A stretch of 64,000 nt of DNA, taken from Notamacropus eugenii. Its lineage: Eukaryota; Chordata; Mammalia; Diprotodontia; Macropodidae. The DNA lies in assembly GCF_028372415.1 (NCBI RefSeq), contig NC_092875.1:188447522-188511521 (forward strand). The letters run 5' to 3'. Positions 21,310 to 32,345 of this stretch are shown piece after piece (within the stretch, counting starts at the first letter, position 1; every line of letters starts with the position of its first letter). Below the pieces are notes generated by a model. The model had not been told where the DNA came from. It was given only the letters and a program-made list of their open reading frames with translations, and made no database searches. Made by a program: the position numbers and the translations under genes.

Positions 21310-21640
21310 ACATTAGTCATGTTGGGAAGAAGAATCAGAACAAAAACCATGAGAGAGAAAAGAAAGTGAAAATAGTAAGCCTTGATCTGCTTTCAGACTC
21401 CATAACTGTTTCTCAGGATGTGAATAGCATTTTCCATCATGAATCTTTTGGAATTGTTTTGGATCATTGCATAGTGGAGAAGAGCCAAGTCTATCAAAGT
21501 TGATCATCTCACAATGTAGCTGTTACTGTGTATAATGTTCTCCTGGTTCTGCTCACTTCATTCAGCGTCAGTTCATATAAGCCTTTCCAGGTCTTTCTGA
21601 AATCCACCTTGAGCAGTTGTTTTTCATGTAATGAGGCCAG
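21310..21640 (-). mobile_element. L1-type LINE 3' fragment, minus strand
   Basis: The reverse complement matches 395-620 closely: GAACTGACGCTGAATGAAGT, AACCAGGAGAACATTATACA, and so on. Confidence 0.75.
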
Positions 21641-22271
21641 ACTGTAGAACTTCCCTAGAAATGGTTGGATGTATTCAACAGCTTGTGCAGCTGCAGCTGA
21701 CTTTCATGCCAAATATTAACATGAAACAATGTGTAAAGATAGGTAGTAAAGGTGGCCCACACTAATCAAGGACATTTTGACTGCCATTGAATAAGAAGAA
21801 TGTATAACAAATTGTAACTTTCCTTGGCCCTTTAAATTCATTGTCCTTATACAACAAAGGAAAGATCAAATCTCTGGAGAAATATGGCTGAATTAGTTAT
21901 ATGGGACTCCACACTTCTTTTGGGTGTCTGAGTAAAGCAGATTTGCTTCTTCCTTTATTCTAAGATTATGTTGGGGAGTATGGAAGAAGGTGGCATCAGA
22001 ATTCAAGGCTTCATTTGACAGTTGAATTTGAATGAAGTTTAATACATAGAGAAATGCAGGTGTTCTATAGAGATTAAAAAGCGTAGGCTTCCAATGAATA
22101 GTTAAAACGGATATTGGTTGCAGGCAGATACCTAGTGGTAGCTAATGTGGAGATATTATACCAAGGTGTGTTTGGGGACAATTTAAATCACTATTTGGGA
22201 TTCAAAAAGGGAACACTTCCATTTGACCTTCTTTAGGATACGCCAATCCTATCCATCTCCATTTTTCTACC
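21641..22271. other. Unassigned intergenic sequence
   Basis: Nothing recognised. Confidence 0.4.
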
Positions 22272-22521
22272 TTATTGTTGCTGTTCAATCATTTTCAATC
22301 ATGTCTGAATCTTCATGGCACCATTTGGGGTTTTCTTGGCAAAGATATTGGTATGGTTTACTATTTTTTTCTCCAGTGTATATTTTACAGATGAGGAACT
22401 GAGGCAAATAGGGTTATAAATGACTACAAGTAAGTGTCTGAGTCCAGATTTGAACTCATGAAATTGAATCTTCCTGATTCTAGGCCTGGCACTCTATCTA
22501 CTGTACCACTTCACTGCCCAT
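22272..22521 (-). mobile_element. tRNA-derived SINE, type A, minus strand
   Basis: TTATTGTTGCTGTTCAATCA at the 3' end (low coordinates) to CTGTACCACTTCACTGCC at the head; TTACAGATGAGGAACTGAGG in the body. Confidence 0.88.
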
Positions 22522-22549
22522 CTTGGAACATAAGCCCAACTTTTTTTCC

Positions 22550-23160
22550 TTTAAAAATTTCATTGATTTATCTATATAATTACTACCCAGTGGAATACTA
22601 CTATGTTGTAAGAAATAATGAACTGGTTGATTTTAGAAAAACATGGGAAAACTTGCATGTGAAATAATGAAAAGTGAAATGAGCAGAACACAGTAACATC
22701 AGTATGTTACAACTTTGAATACAAGAACAACTTTGAATGACTAAGTCATTTTGGTTACTATAAATACTCAAATCAGCTACAAAGGACCTGTGAAGGAAGA
22801 TGGCATCCACTTCCAAAGGACTGATAAATAAAAGCATGTATAGCATAATTTTACATATATATACATATTTGTATCTAATGGTAGCTTTCCCGAGGGTGGG
22901 GTGGAAAGGAAAGGAGAAAAAAATAAAAAGTGCACAGGAGAGAACAAAAGAAAACTTAGAAGGAAGCACAGAGAAGCAGGGAAGCTTTGAAAATGATGTG
23001 TAGTATTTTTACATATTTTTTCAAACAAAAGTAAATAATATGAAATAGAAATTCATAGTTTTATATTGAATCCTCTTTTATGTCATGCTGGGTACATGGA
23101 AATGTTCTTTTTTGTTGTCTTTTTGTATTTAAGTTCAAAATAAATAAAAATGAAAAGAAA
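22550..23160 (+). mobile_element. L1-type LINE 3' end
   Basis: GTGGAATACTACTATGTTGT, GAAAAGTGAAATGAGCAGAA and GTATCTAATGGTAGCTTTCC recur in other L1 3' ends here. It ends in an A-rich tail near 23,140-23,160 (AATAAATAAAAATGAAAAG). Confidence 0.72.
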
Positions 23161-23287
23161 AATATTAAATTAACATTTTTTTTAAAAAAATCAAACACAA
23201 ACACTACCCAAAACCACTTTGCTCACCCTATGTACCTTCTCTAGCCAAAAAGAAAATGTTAAACAGAACCACGAGGTACTATGTCTG
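23161..23287. other. Unassigned sequence
   Basis: Short unique-looking stretch with poly-T and poly-A at its left edge. Confidence 0.4.
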
Positions 23288-23522
23288 CCATTGCAGAAAA
23301 GAGCCCAGGCCTGGAGTTAGAAGACCTGAGGTCAAATTCAGTCTCAGACACTTACTAGCTGTGTGAACTTGTACAAGTCACTGAACCCTATTTGTGTCAG
23401 TTTCCTCATCTGTAAAATGCGATGAAGAAAGAAATGGTAAACCACTCCAGTATCTTTGCCAAGAAAACCCTAAATGGGGTCAGAGAGTTGGACACAAGTG
23501 AAGAATGATTGTACAACAATAA
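23288..23522 (+). mobile_element. tRNA-derived SINE, type A, head degraded
   Basis: CCAGGCCTGGAGTTAGAAGA, CTTACTAGCTGTGTGAACTT and CCAAGAAAACCCTAAATGGG are present. The first 20 bases of the head are altered. Confidence 0.82.
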
Positions 23523-23648
23523 ACCAAGGCTGCCCCTGTCAGAGTGCACAATGATCTGCAACAATGATGTGCCTGGAGGCAGCAAGAATGAGCATCCTGT
23601 TCGTTGCATTTGATCTGAATTCTGCTGTCTCTTAGCATTCACTTCATC

Positions 23649-24032
23649 TGTAGCGGACGGCCCGCGTCCCTACACAGCTCAGTGATGTGGTGAAGAAAAG
23701 GGACACGAGAGGCAGGAAAAGATAGACCAATTCCATTTATTGATCCGAGGGTTAGGATATATATAGACAGAAACTGCAAGTCTACGTGACGTTCTGCTCG
23801 TCTCTGGTCCCGGTGATTTGGCCAGTGTTGTTGTCTTTAAAGACTATTAGCCTAGAGGGCATCTAATTTACACATCCCTTGTTTTCTGTATTTCTCTTGT
23901 TTGTCTCACGGAGACAGCAACCTCTGGGGGCGTGGAGAGCCATTCTGGATGATAATGAACACGGTCTCAAAGAACTGTTTCTCCAAAGGTCTATCCTGAT
24001 CATGTCAACCACACTCCACCCTGACCTCAACA
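23649..24032 (-). mobile_element. Solo LTR (384 bp) of an endogenous retrovirus, with 6-bp TSD
   Basis: TTCATC occurs at 23,643-23,648 and again at 24,033-24,038, directly outside a segment starting TG and ending CA. On the minus strand it begins TGTTGAGGTCAGG and ends GGGCCGTCCGCTACA. It has a TATA box (TATATATA, at 23,757-23,765 on the window) and AATAAA at 23,736-23,741. The polyadenylation signal follows the TATA box by only about 16 bases, so it probably lies in U3 or at the very start of R, an arrangement known from betaretroviruses. A six-base duplication also fits class II elements. No internal genes remain, so LTR-LTR recombination removed the provirus. Confidence 0.85.
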
Positions 24033-24038
24033 TTCATC

Positions 24039-25555
24039 GATGTTATTGTTGCTACCTGTTCTCTAGATTCTACTTTCTTTGCTCTGAGTAAATTAGCATA
24101 AACCTTCCAATGTTCTTTTAAATGTATCCTCTTAAAAATTCCTAAGGGAGGGCCAGCTTTTCAACAATAGTGTTGTTTCAGTGATGGTGTGTGGCTACTA
24201 GTAACAGTGCAAATCACCCAAAGGGCAATGACAAGACATGATGGAGACAAAGAACTACCCTGGAGAAGGGGGGTAGAGGATAGAAACCAGTGGTGATATT
24301 AATAGGTGAAAAACCAACATGTATATTTCTATAAGAAATAACATCCAAAAGATGCGTAACCCCAAAAGGGGGTAGACCAATCATGGAGTGAGAGTAAGAG
24401 GTCACAATTAGTCACACACTATCAATCAACTGAGCTCTAGATACTTTGATGGGTCAGGGAGGCCTTTGGTAGTCTAGGGAAGACTATGAACATCTTCTCA
24501 GAATCATATTTTAAGTGCATAAAATAAAATGCACAAAAAATCTATGCATAAAATGCTTAAAAATATCACAAAGGAAATTAATTATATTGAGATATAGCTA
24601 TCAAAATATTTTTTAAAACAAATTCAGTTTAAGAAACAAGATTAAGAAGTCCTGTTTTAAAGGAAAACCCAAGTATACTCATGAAGATATGGACACAGAT
24701 TACATAGAATAAGAAGGCACAAAGAGGCACAGATGAATTGTGATATGTACCAAAATATCCAAGTTGAAAAATAATTTCTTCAGTTTTTATATTTTGAGAA
24801 AAATGACAAAATTTTAAAACTTTTTTTAAAATTGTCCTTTCCATAGGTACTGTAGCCAAGGCAAAAACACTACCAGATGCCCTTAAAAGGACTGGTGAGC
24901 CACCTGTTACTCAGGGTATGGAAGCTTTCAAACTCTTCTATATCTTCTTTGTTTAGATCCCCTGGGTTTGGGGGGTGTAATACAAAAGGATATGATCTCA
25001 TTGTGATTGTTTCAACCAGTAGAAATGATGAGTACTCTCTAATAAATTCTATATTTTTTATTTTTAAATAATAAAAATTTAAAAATTATTTATAAAAATC
25101 CTATAAATAATGATTTCTATAAATTCAGAAAACAAATGGTGTATCTCAGTGTTCTGTCAGATTTTGTTTCTAGAAAACTGAAAGAGTAGTTAATATTGTA
25201 ATGGTTGACAGGAATCTTTTTATTCCTGTCACTGGTTATTCTAGCTTCCACAAATGTTAATTTCTTTAAGTAAATTAGGAGTACTTGATAGAAGGAGACA
25301 AAAGCAAGGGTGGTGTTCTTGTGTTCTGGGACTATACAGGAAATCAGGCATGTAAAATTATTCTGTCATTAATCACTGAATGGTTGAGTAGGCAACATTT
25401 TACACAGCTATTCAAGGGAAGAAAAAAACAATTCCTTGAGGAAATTTTCCTCATCTAGTTCCTTCCCTTTTTAGGTTTAATTCCATAGCACATAGCTACC
25501 TTTGAGTGAAAGAATGCCAGTCAGTTTTGGAGGAAAGTAAAGTTTTGCAGTCAGG
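24039..25555. other. Unassigned intergenic sequence
   Basis: About 1.5 kb without a recognised repeat. AT-rich (for example 25,050-25,110). No frame with protein-family character. Confidence 0.45.
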
Positions 25556-25680
25556 TCAAATTAGTAAGCATTTATTAAATGCCCACAGTGTTCTAGGTAC
25601 AGAGACAACTGGTAACGCAGTAGACAAAGTACACAAACAAAACCAAAGCACTTAAAATTAGATGGGAAACAGTTAACTGG
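25556..25680 (-). mobile_element. L2 3' end fragment, minus strand
   Basis: TTAGTAAGCATTTATTAAAT then GTTCTAGGTACAGAGACAAC corresponds to the reversed L2 terminus. Confidence 0.5.
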
Positions 25681-26875
25681 GAAAAATCTTTGCAGCGAGT
25701 TTCTCTGATAAAGATCTCATTTTCAAGATATAAAAGGAACTAGTTCAAATGTATAAGGACAAGAGCCATTTCCCAATAGATAAATCGTCAAAGGATATAG
25801 ATAGGCAATTTCAAAGTGAGAAATCCAAACTAGCATCAACCATAGGAGAAGATGTTCCAAATCACTAATAAGAGAGAAATGCAAACTAAAACAATTCAGA
25901 GGTTTCATCTCACACCAATCAGATTGGCAAAAATAACAAAAAAGGCAAATGTCAATTGTTACAAGGGCTTCCGGAAAACAGGTACACAAATATGCTAATG
26001 GTAAAGCTGTGCATTGGTACAGACATTCTGGAAAGCAATTTGAACAAAGCTCAAAAAGTCACACAATTGTACATACCCTTTTACCCAAAAATAAATACCA
26101 TTACTAGACCTATAATTCCCAAAGAAATCAAAGGAAGAGGAAAAGAACAGCAGGGCAGATAAGGATAAGAACATGTGCACAAGAGTATTTATAGCAGTTC
26201 TCTTTATTATAGCACAGAATTGGGGCCTTAAAAAAGTTATCAGTTGGGGAATGGTTGACAGAATTTTTCTGTATGAATGTAATGCAACATTAATGTGCAA
26301 TAAGAAATGACAATAAGAATTGTGTCAGAAAAACCTAGGAAAACTTATAGGAACTGATACATAGTTAACTGAACAGAACCAAGACTGCAATTTATATAAT
26401 GAAAACAACATTGCAAAGGATATTTTAAAGGTCACTCTGATCAATGTAATGAGTATCCATAATTCTAGAATACTAATTATAAAGTATGCTACACATCTCC
26501 TGACAGAGAAGAAATGGACTCTACATGTATAATGAGACATACATTTTTGGACATGATAAATATGAGAATTTGTTTTGTTTGATTATGCATATTTGTTAGA
26601 AGAATATTCCTTTTTTATATAATTGATGGCTATAAGGCAGGGAAAGAGAAGAGCATTAAGGATAAAGTTACCCTCCAAATGGGAGAACAGATAGAAGGTC
26701 ATAAGGAATCAGTCAGGATAGGCTTGGCAGTTACATGTCAAATGTAACTTGAAAAGCAAAGCTGTACATGACGGAGATTCATATTTTCATAGTGGTATCA
26801 CTAGGTCAGAGGGTATGCACAGTTTAGCAACTTTTTGGATAGGTCCACATAGCTTTATTTTTAAAGAAAACATTT
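25681..26875 (+). mobile_element. L1-type LINE 3' part (end of ORF2 and 3'UTR)
   Basis: AAATCACTAATAAGAGAGAA, ATGCAAACTAAAACAATTCA and CATCTCACACCAATCAGATT match the well-known block at the 3' end of mammalian L1 elements. It continues through TCAGTTGGGGAATGGTTGAC. Frames are broken throughout. It is one of the longer L1 remnants here. Confidence 0.78.
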
Positions 26876-26899
26876 AATTTTTAAAATTCTAAATTCAAC

Positions 26900-27610
26900 A
26901 ATTACTAAATAAAATGAGCATTTTCATGTATTCAGCTGGACAAATTTTGGTTTGTGAATATAATGGAATATGGTTGTGCTAAAAAAAAATGCCCCTGTTC
27001 CTCCCCCCACCAAATACTTTCAGAGAAATTTTGAAAATTTGTAAGAACCGATGCAAGTACAATAAGTAGAACCAGGAAAACAACTTATACGATAATAATC
27101 ACATTGTAAAGATAAGTATCATTGAAAGCCTTAAGAGCACTGATCAATGCAATGACCAGCCAAGTCTCCAGAGGACCCATAACGAAACTTGTTACTAACC
27201 TGCTGGCAGAGAGATAATGGACTCAAACTGCAGGAAAAAAAACCATTTTCAGACACATTTTCAGAACTTGTTTGGTTTGACTATGCATAGTTGTTACAAA
27301 GGTTTTTTTGTTGTTATTTTTCATCTTTTTTACTTGGAGTGATAGGAGGAAAAGGACAGTTTTGGACAGGGTTGCCAAAAAAGAAAGGAAGAGGAAGAAA
27401 AAGAAAGAAAGAGAGACGGGGGGGGGGGGGGGGGGGGGGAGGGAGGGCGGGAGGAAGGAAGGAAGAAAGGAAGGAAGGAAGGAAGGAAAAGAATTGAAAG
27501 ATGCTTTTGAAAATGTACAGAAGGAAAGCCAGAAGTAATCACAGACAAGAAGAACAAGTTTGAAGGTAAAATTTATTTTATACTCTAAATAAATAAACAA
27601 AATAAACAGC
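26900..27610 (+). mobile_element. Second L1-type LINE 3' end, head to tail with the first
   Basis: AATATAATGGAATATGGTTG, AGTAGAACCAGGAAAACAAC and TGACTATGCATAGTTGTTAC recapitulate the last part of the preceding copy, so this is a separate insertion. It ends with AAATAAATAAACAAAATAAA at about 27,585-27,606. A G-rich microsatellite interrupts it. Confidence 0.7.
27370..27490 (+). repeat. Purine tract with a 22-base G homopolymer and (GGAA)n
   Basis: AAAGAAAG units run into G22 at 27,418-27,439, then GGGA and GGAA units to 27,487. The G run has the properties of a strong G-quadruplex former and is a likely sequencing or assembly weak spot. Overlapping Lys/Gly/Glu frames are repeat products. Confidence 0.95.
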
Positions 27611-27995
27611 ACATATCAATTATTCACCCACATATCTAAATGAGCTACAAGAAAAACCAAAAAATATATTGACCTATTTTGACAAAGAGATATACACATC
27701 TTCAATGCACAACCACAAATTGCACAAATCAGTTGATCATGATTTCAGCATCTGTTGAGAGCTGCATTAGTTATTAAAATGGCCTATATCCCATTGTCTC
27801 CCCAACACAATGTTCCTTTTTTTTAAACAATTTGTATTATTTGCATATTGCAATAAATCATCCATCCCAATGGTGTACTCTCTCCATCTGGACTGAGTGT
27901 GCTCATTAAAAATCACTTCAAGAACTGAGGCTAAGGTAAACCATTCTAAATAATAAACGATTCTAATTGTAGAATTCTGGACATTATTTCTTTCT
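27611..27995. other. Unassigned intergenic sequence
   Basis: Nothing recognised. Confidence 0.4.
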
Positions 27996-28450
27996 ATGTT
28001 ACATTGCTCTGGCTTTAAAAATAAAATCTGTGTTTCTGTGTGTCTCCCAATTTTTGTAATTTATTTTATATATAGTTTCCCCCTTTTCCTTATAATATTC
28101 CTTTGTACCTCACTTTCCAACCTTGTTATACATCATTCCCCTCTCTACTTACTCAGTGACTCCCTACAAAATCACCTTCTTGCTGTTCTTCATGCATGAC
28201 ATTCTATGTCCTATCTCCATACCTTTGCACTGGCTGCACCCCATACCTGGTATGCCCTTCCTCCTTATCTCCACCTCTCAGAATCCCTTGTTTCCTTCAA
28301 AGAACAGCTAAAGCACCAACCTTTTACAGGAAGCCTTTCCTAATCCACATTCCCAGTCCTAGTGCCATCCCTCTCAAAATTACCTTCCATTTATTTTGTT
28401 TGTATTTTGAATTTAATATTCAAATACCTACCTGAGTTGGGGTTTTTTAT
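27996..28450 (+). mobile_element. L2-type LINE 3' part, left half of a split copy
   Basis: CTTTGCACTGGCTGCACCCC, CCTGGTATGCCCTTCCTCCT, CAAAGAACAGCTAAAGCACC and AGGAAGCCTTTCCTAATCCA are in the order of the L2 3' region. The rest is at 28,735-28,915, beyond an inserted SINE. Confidence 0.75.
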
Positions 28451-28455
28451 ATTTT

Positions 28456-28690
28456 TTGTTGTTGCTATTCAGTCGTGTCCAATTCTTCATGATCCCATTT
28501 GGGATTTTCTTGCAAAGATACTGAAATGATTTGCCATTCCCTTCTCCTGTTCATTTTACAGATGAGGAACTGAGGCAAACAGAGTTAAGTGACTTGCCCA
28601 GGGCCACACAGCTAGTAAGTGTCTGAGGCCAAATTTGAACTCAGGTCTTCCTGACTCCAGATCCAGCTCTCTATCTACTGAGCCACTACT
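28456..28690 (-). mobile_element. tRNA-derived SINE, type A, inserted in L2
   Basis: TTGTTGTTGCTATTCAGTCG to CTATCTACTGAGCCACT, with a well-preserved TTAAGTGACTTGCCCAGGGC core. It interrupts the L2 copy and is therefore younger than it. Confidence 0.9.
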
Positions 28691-28734
28691 TTTGGCATAA
28701 ACAATATGTCAAAGAGAAAAATCTATTTTCAAGT

Positions 28735-28915
28735 AGACAATCTTATTGTTAAATTGTATCCTTTAAAAAGGCACTTGTTGTCTTCCCCAATAAAACACAT
28801 GATCCTTGAGGACAAGGGCTATTTCATTGTTTACCTTTATATCCCCAGGACCTAGCATGGGACCTGGCTCACAGCAGTCACTCATTAAATGCTTGATGAT
28901 TGATTGATTGTCCTA
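28735..28915 (+). mobile_element. L2-type LINE 3' end, right half of the split copy
   Basis: CACATGATCCTTGAGGACAA, TATATCCCCAGGACCTAGCA and CTCATTAAATGCTTGATGAT are the classic L2 terminus; it ends in TGATTGATTGATTG-like repeats. Confidence 0.78.
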
Positions 28916-29222
28916 TGATCCACTTTTACTTTTAGTAATAGTATGGTACTAACTGAGAGGCACTTAGAAACATAGTGTAAGCTCTTATGTTAAACAGAGG
29001 CAATTTAAGTTTTACACTAAAAGTAGATAAAGTAATTTAAAAATATCTTGCATGCATATTTGAATATTAAGGTCTCCAGAAATTTTCCTGTGATTATAAT
29101 AGTGAAAATGATCACTAAAATGAATCATCTGACAAAACCATGAACAAAACATTTTTAAAGAGATGAATTACCCAAGATGCAAGTGTATATATAATTACGT
29201 TATTGATTTTTGCTATTCATAT
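28916..29222. other. Unassigned intergenic sequence
   Basis: Nothing recognised. Confidence 0.4.
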
Positions 29223-29442
29223 GCAGTGTGGCTTAGTGAATAGAGAGCCAGCCTTGGAATCTTAAAGATCTAGTTTCAAATTCTGACCCTCACTCATACT
29301 GGTTCTGTGACCCTGGGTAAGTCACTTAACTTGACAATCTCCTTAGCAAGTCTCTAATTGTTGCCCAGAAGATCATGATTTTCATTGGCAGAAGGAGTTT
29401 TCTATGTCAATGAGACCTAAGGTCCAGCACAAAAAAGAAACA
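29223..29442 (+). mobile_element. tRNA-derived SINE, diverged
   Basis: GTGTGGCTTAGTGAATAGAG and CTGTGACCCTGGGTAAGTCA mark head and body. The 3' half differs from types A-C (ATTGTTGCCCAGAAGATCATG). Confidence 0.7.
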
Positions 29443-29664
29443 TTCACGTGAAGCTATTTACCAGTATCTGGTTAACACCACAGTAGCCTAAGAAAGTGGA
29501 ATTTCTTCCTTAAGAAGTTTCAATTAGGAAAAGCAGTATCCAAGTCAGGAATTGTTTGTTTTCTTATCTTTCTTATGTTTAATAAATAGGCAAAGGGATG
29601 GAAGGGGCAGAAAATATATGTGTATATTTTAAAGCCTAGGAATATAACCTAAGGTAGATTTTTC

Positions 29665-29852
29665 CAAATGGAAAGTGGGGATTTGGAATCAGAGGACATG
29701 GGTTCAGATCCTAGGACTACTATTTACTATCCATGTGACCTTGGGCAAAATCACAACTTCTATGCCCCTCAGTTTCCTAATTTGTAAAATAAATGAAACA
29801 GATGGTCTCTCAAGTCCCTTCCAGCTCTAAATATATGATTCTATGATCCTAA
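29665..29852 (+). mobile_element. tRNA-derived SINE, type C
   Basis: ATGGGTTCAGATCCTAGGAC, CATGTGACCTTGGGCAAAAT and CCCTTCCAGCTCTAAATATA, ending in ATGATTCTATGATCC. Confidence 0.8.
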
Positions 29853-30406
29853 GTTAAATATCTACTTTGTTCTCCACAAAATTAAAGGTATTAGATAAAA
29901 TATAATTATATTTAAGATACAGCATTTTAGAATTTTGAGGGTCTTATATGAGACCTTATAATGATAACTGAGCTAGATAGAATGCGATGACTCAGATATC
30001 AAAAGCTAGACCTTTTGGCTTCCTTGGCTAAAATAAATATACTATTTCAAATTTTACATACTACACTATTTTTTTTTTACCAGCATAATGTCAAAAGTGT
30101 TTATTTCATGTCTTTTGATAAGAGAGGTTGAGGCTGTATTTGCAGTTCATTGTAAATTCAGGTGGGGAGAAATGTATGGTATTATGATGAAAAGGAGACT
30201 GAATCTCTTGAGATTTTAAGAATTACAGAAACTATTTGATTACACTGCCAGATTTCTCTGTGCCTTTAATCTTGAACTACTTGTTCAAGAGTATAAGTAA
30301 ACGTTTTTTAATTTTTTTTGGTGCAGACCTAGGATTCTACCAGTGGTGGGGGTGAGTGGGTGGGTGGTAACTGCCAGTGTGGAAGCAGATTGGCAACTTA
30401 TCCTAA
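29853..30406. other. Unassigned intergenic sequence
   Basis: No gene or recognised repeat; GGTGGGGGTGAGTGGGTGGGTGG-type G-rich DNA at about 30,343-30,367. Confidence 0.4.
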
Positions 30407-30800
30407 ACTTGTCCTTCATTTTCAAAGAGGTCACAAGTCATGTCTTGACTCCTGTGTGAATTGGATTTTAGTAAAGCAGAGTTACACAAAGTTGTCAGCC
30501 TCATTCTCCCTTCTAGAGTCTTCGAGGTCAAGTCGCAGAACAAAAGTGAAAATGATAGGTAAAATAGCATGGGATGCAGTGGATGACCTCGGCATCTTCT
30601 ATGTCTAACCAAGCTCTAAGTTCTCCATGGTACCTGCTTCAGCCACCTTCACGGCTGTTGGAACAAATTGTTCTCATCTGCCTATGAGGAAATCTTCACA
30701 TACTTAGGGTAGACATCCCCCTAACATACCAACAGGTTTGAGGCCTATCAGTAACCCTCAATTTGCCTGAATGCCTAGATGGCATTACCTGGGTGTGGTC
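30407..30800 (-). mobile_element. RTE-class LINE 3' end, minus strand
   Basis: TTGTCCTTCATTTTCAAAGA at the 3' end, then ATGTCTTGACTCCTGTGTGA and GTTGGAACAAATTGTTCTCA. It belongs to the same subfamily as 8,770-9,273 and differs upstream from the copies at 17,860 and 47,373. Confidence 0.7.
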
Positions 30801-31070
30801 TCTGATCATGCTACAGCTTCTTAGAGCCACAGGTGAGAATTGGTTGACAGATGGACACCAAAGGTGAATAAGCAACCCTGAAAAGGGCTAGGCAAGCCCT
30901 CACACCAGAAGTGATAGTCCTCTCTGAATACTCCATATGCTCCACCTGTAACTTACAGTTAGTTAAGAGGTTGTCTTAGTCACTGAGAGACTGATGGCTA
31001 CATAATTATGAATTAAATGTATACGGAAAGCAGAGTCACACTTAGGTCTTTGTGGTTCTACAGAGGGCAT
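30801..31070. other. Unassigned intergenic sequence
   Basis: May be the weak upstream continuation of the RTE copy; not resolved. Confidence 0.35.
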
Positions 31071-31465
31071 TCTAAATTTAATTCAACAAACGTTTATTAG
31101 GGTATCTGCCATGAGCAAAGACATTGTACCATGGTCTGGAAATACAAGGACAAAAATGAGACAATCTTGCCTTCAAGGGATTTACATCCAATAGGAATGG
31201 GAGGTGAAGGTGGTGAAATACAAGACGTACACAAGTAAATGGCAAAGGTACCCCCACATAACTGTGTGTGGGGGGGTGTATGCTAATAACTACAGGCATT
31301 AAGGGAAGCCTCTTGTCTGGGAGGCACCTGAGCTATTCTTTAAAGACAGGTAAAGAGTCAATGGGCAGGAGGTAAGAAAGAAGTACATTTGAGTCATGGA
31401 GAACTAAAACATATAAAATACTCATGGAGATACTCATAAAGATAAACTGAGTTTATCAAGAGACC
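31071..31465 (-). mobile_element. L2 3' end, minus strand
   Basis: TTCAACAAACGTTTATTAGG, AAATACAAGGACAAAAATGA and TGGGAGGCACCTGAGCTATT follow the reversed order of the L2 3' region. Confidence 0.6.
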
Positions 31466-31502
31466 TTGAATTGGAAATGAAGACTTATCTTTTAAAATTA
31501 AT

Positions 31503-31735
31503 TTGTTGTTGTTTAGTTGTTGCAGTCATGTCCAACTCTTTGTGACCCCATTTGGGATTTTCTTGGTAAGTATAATAATGTGGCTTGCCATTTCCTTCTC
31601 CAGCTCTGTTACAGATAAGAAAACTAAGGCAAACAAAGTTAAGTGACTTCCCTAAGGTCACACAACTAGATTTGAACTCATGAAGATAAGTCTTTTAGGT
31701 CTGGGGCTATATCCACTGTGCCACCTAGCTGCCCC
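31503..31735 (-). mobile_element. tRNA-derived SINE, type A, with near-perfect 11-bp TSD
   Basis: TTGTTGTTGTTTAGTTGTTG to CACCTAGCTGCCCC. TTAAAATTAAT at 31,492-31,502 and TTAAAACTAAT at 31,736-31,746 flank it with one mismatch. Confidence 0.9.
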
Positions 31736-31746
31736 TTAAAACTAAT

Positions 31747-32139
31747 GGCTAATCCCAACAAATTGAACTGAGGAAAGATTACCAAATTTAGTGATTTGGG
31801 AAGTTGTTTTATATTGTACCTAATTTTTACCTATATAGGAGCAAGGGTCTGACCACAACAATTCCGTAAAGGAGAATACCCTACCTCATTTCCAGATACT
31901 TTGTGTATGTCTGGTTGGAATGATACATTGTGCATTGGAGCTGATGTCCTTTACAGCTAGGCATGTTTTAAGAGAGCCTTTTCAGTTACTGTTACCTGGG
32001 CACTGGGGCTGCCAGGACTGGAAGAATATCCAAATGCATATACTTTTAGATCTGTTCCTATCTTAGACAAATTCCCACTGCTATGGGTAACTATGCTTGT
32101 GAAAAACGATGAGAGACCTAACTTAGCTTCCTGCCTTTC
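31747..32139. other. Unassigned intergenic sequence
   Basis: Nothing recognised. Confidence 0.4.
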
Positions 32140-32345
32140 TTCCTTAACTACCTTGCATTTAACTGCTTTGTGTGTATGTTAGTATAGTATCTATGCTGTA
32201 TCTATTTATTCTGTGCATATATTATGTCTCCTCCAATACAACGCTTGCTCCTTGTGAGAAAAGAATGCTTTATATTTTTCTTTGTATTCCCATTGTCTGG
32301 TACACAGTGGGAGCTAAATAAATGTCTATTAGTTGATTGATTGAG
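32140..32345 (+). mobile_element. L2 3' end
   Basis: TGTCTCCTCCAATACAACGC, TTGTATTCCCATTGTCTGGT and AGCTAAATAAATGTCTATTA, ending in TTGATTGATTGA. Confidence 0.7.
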
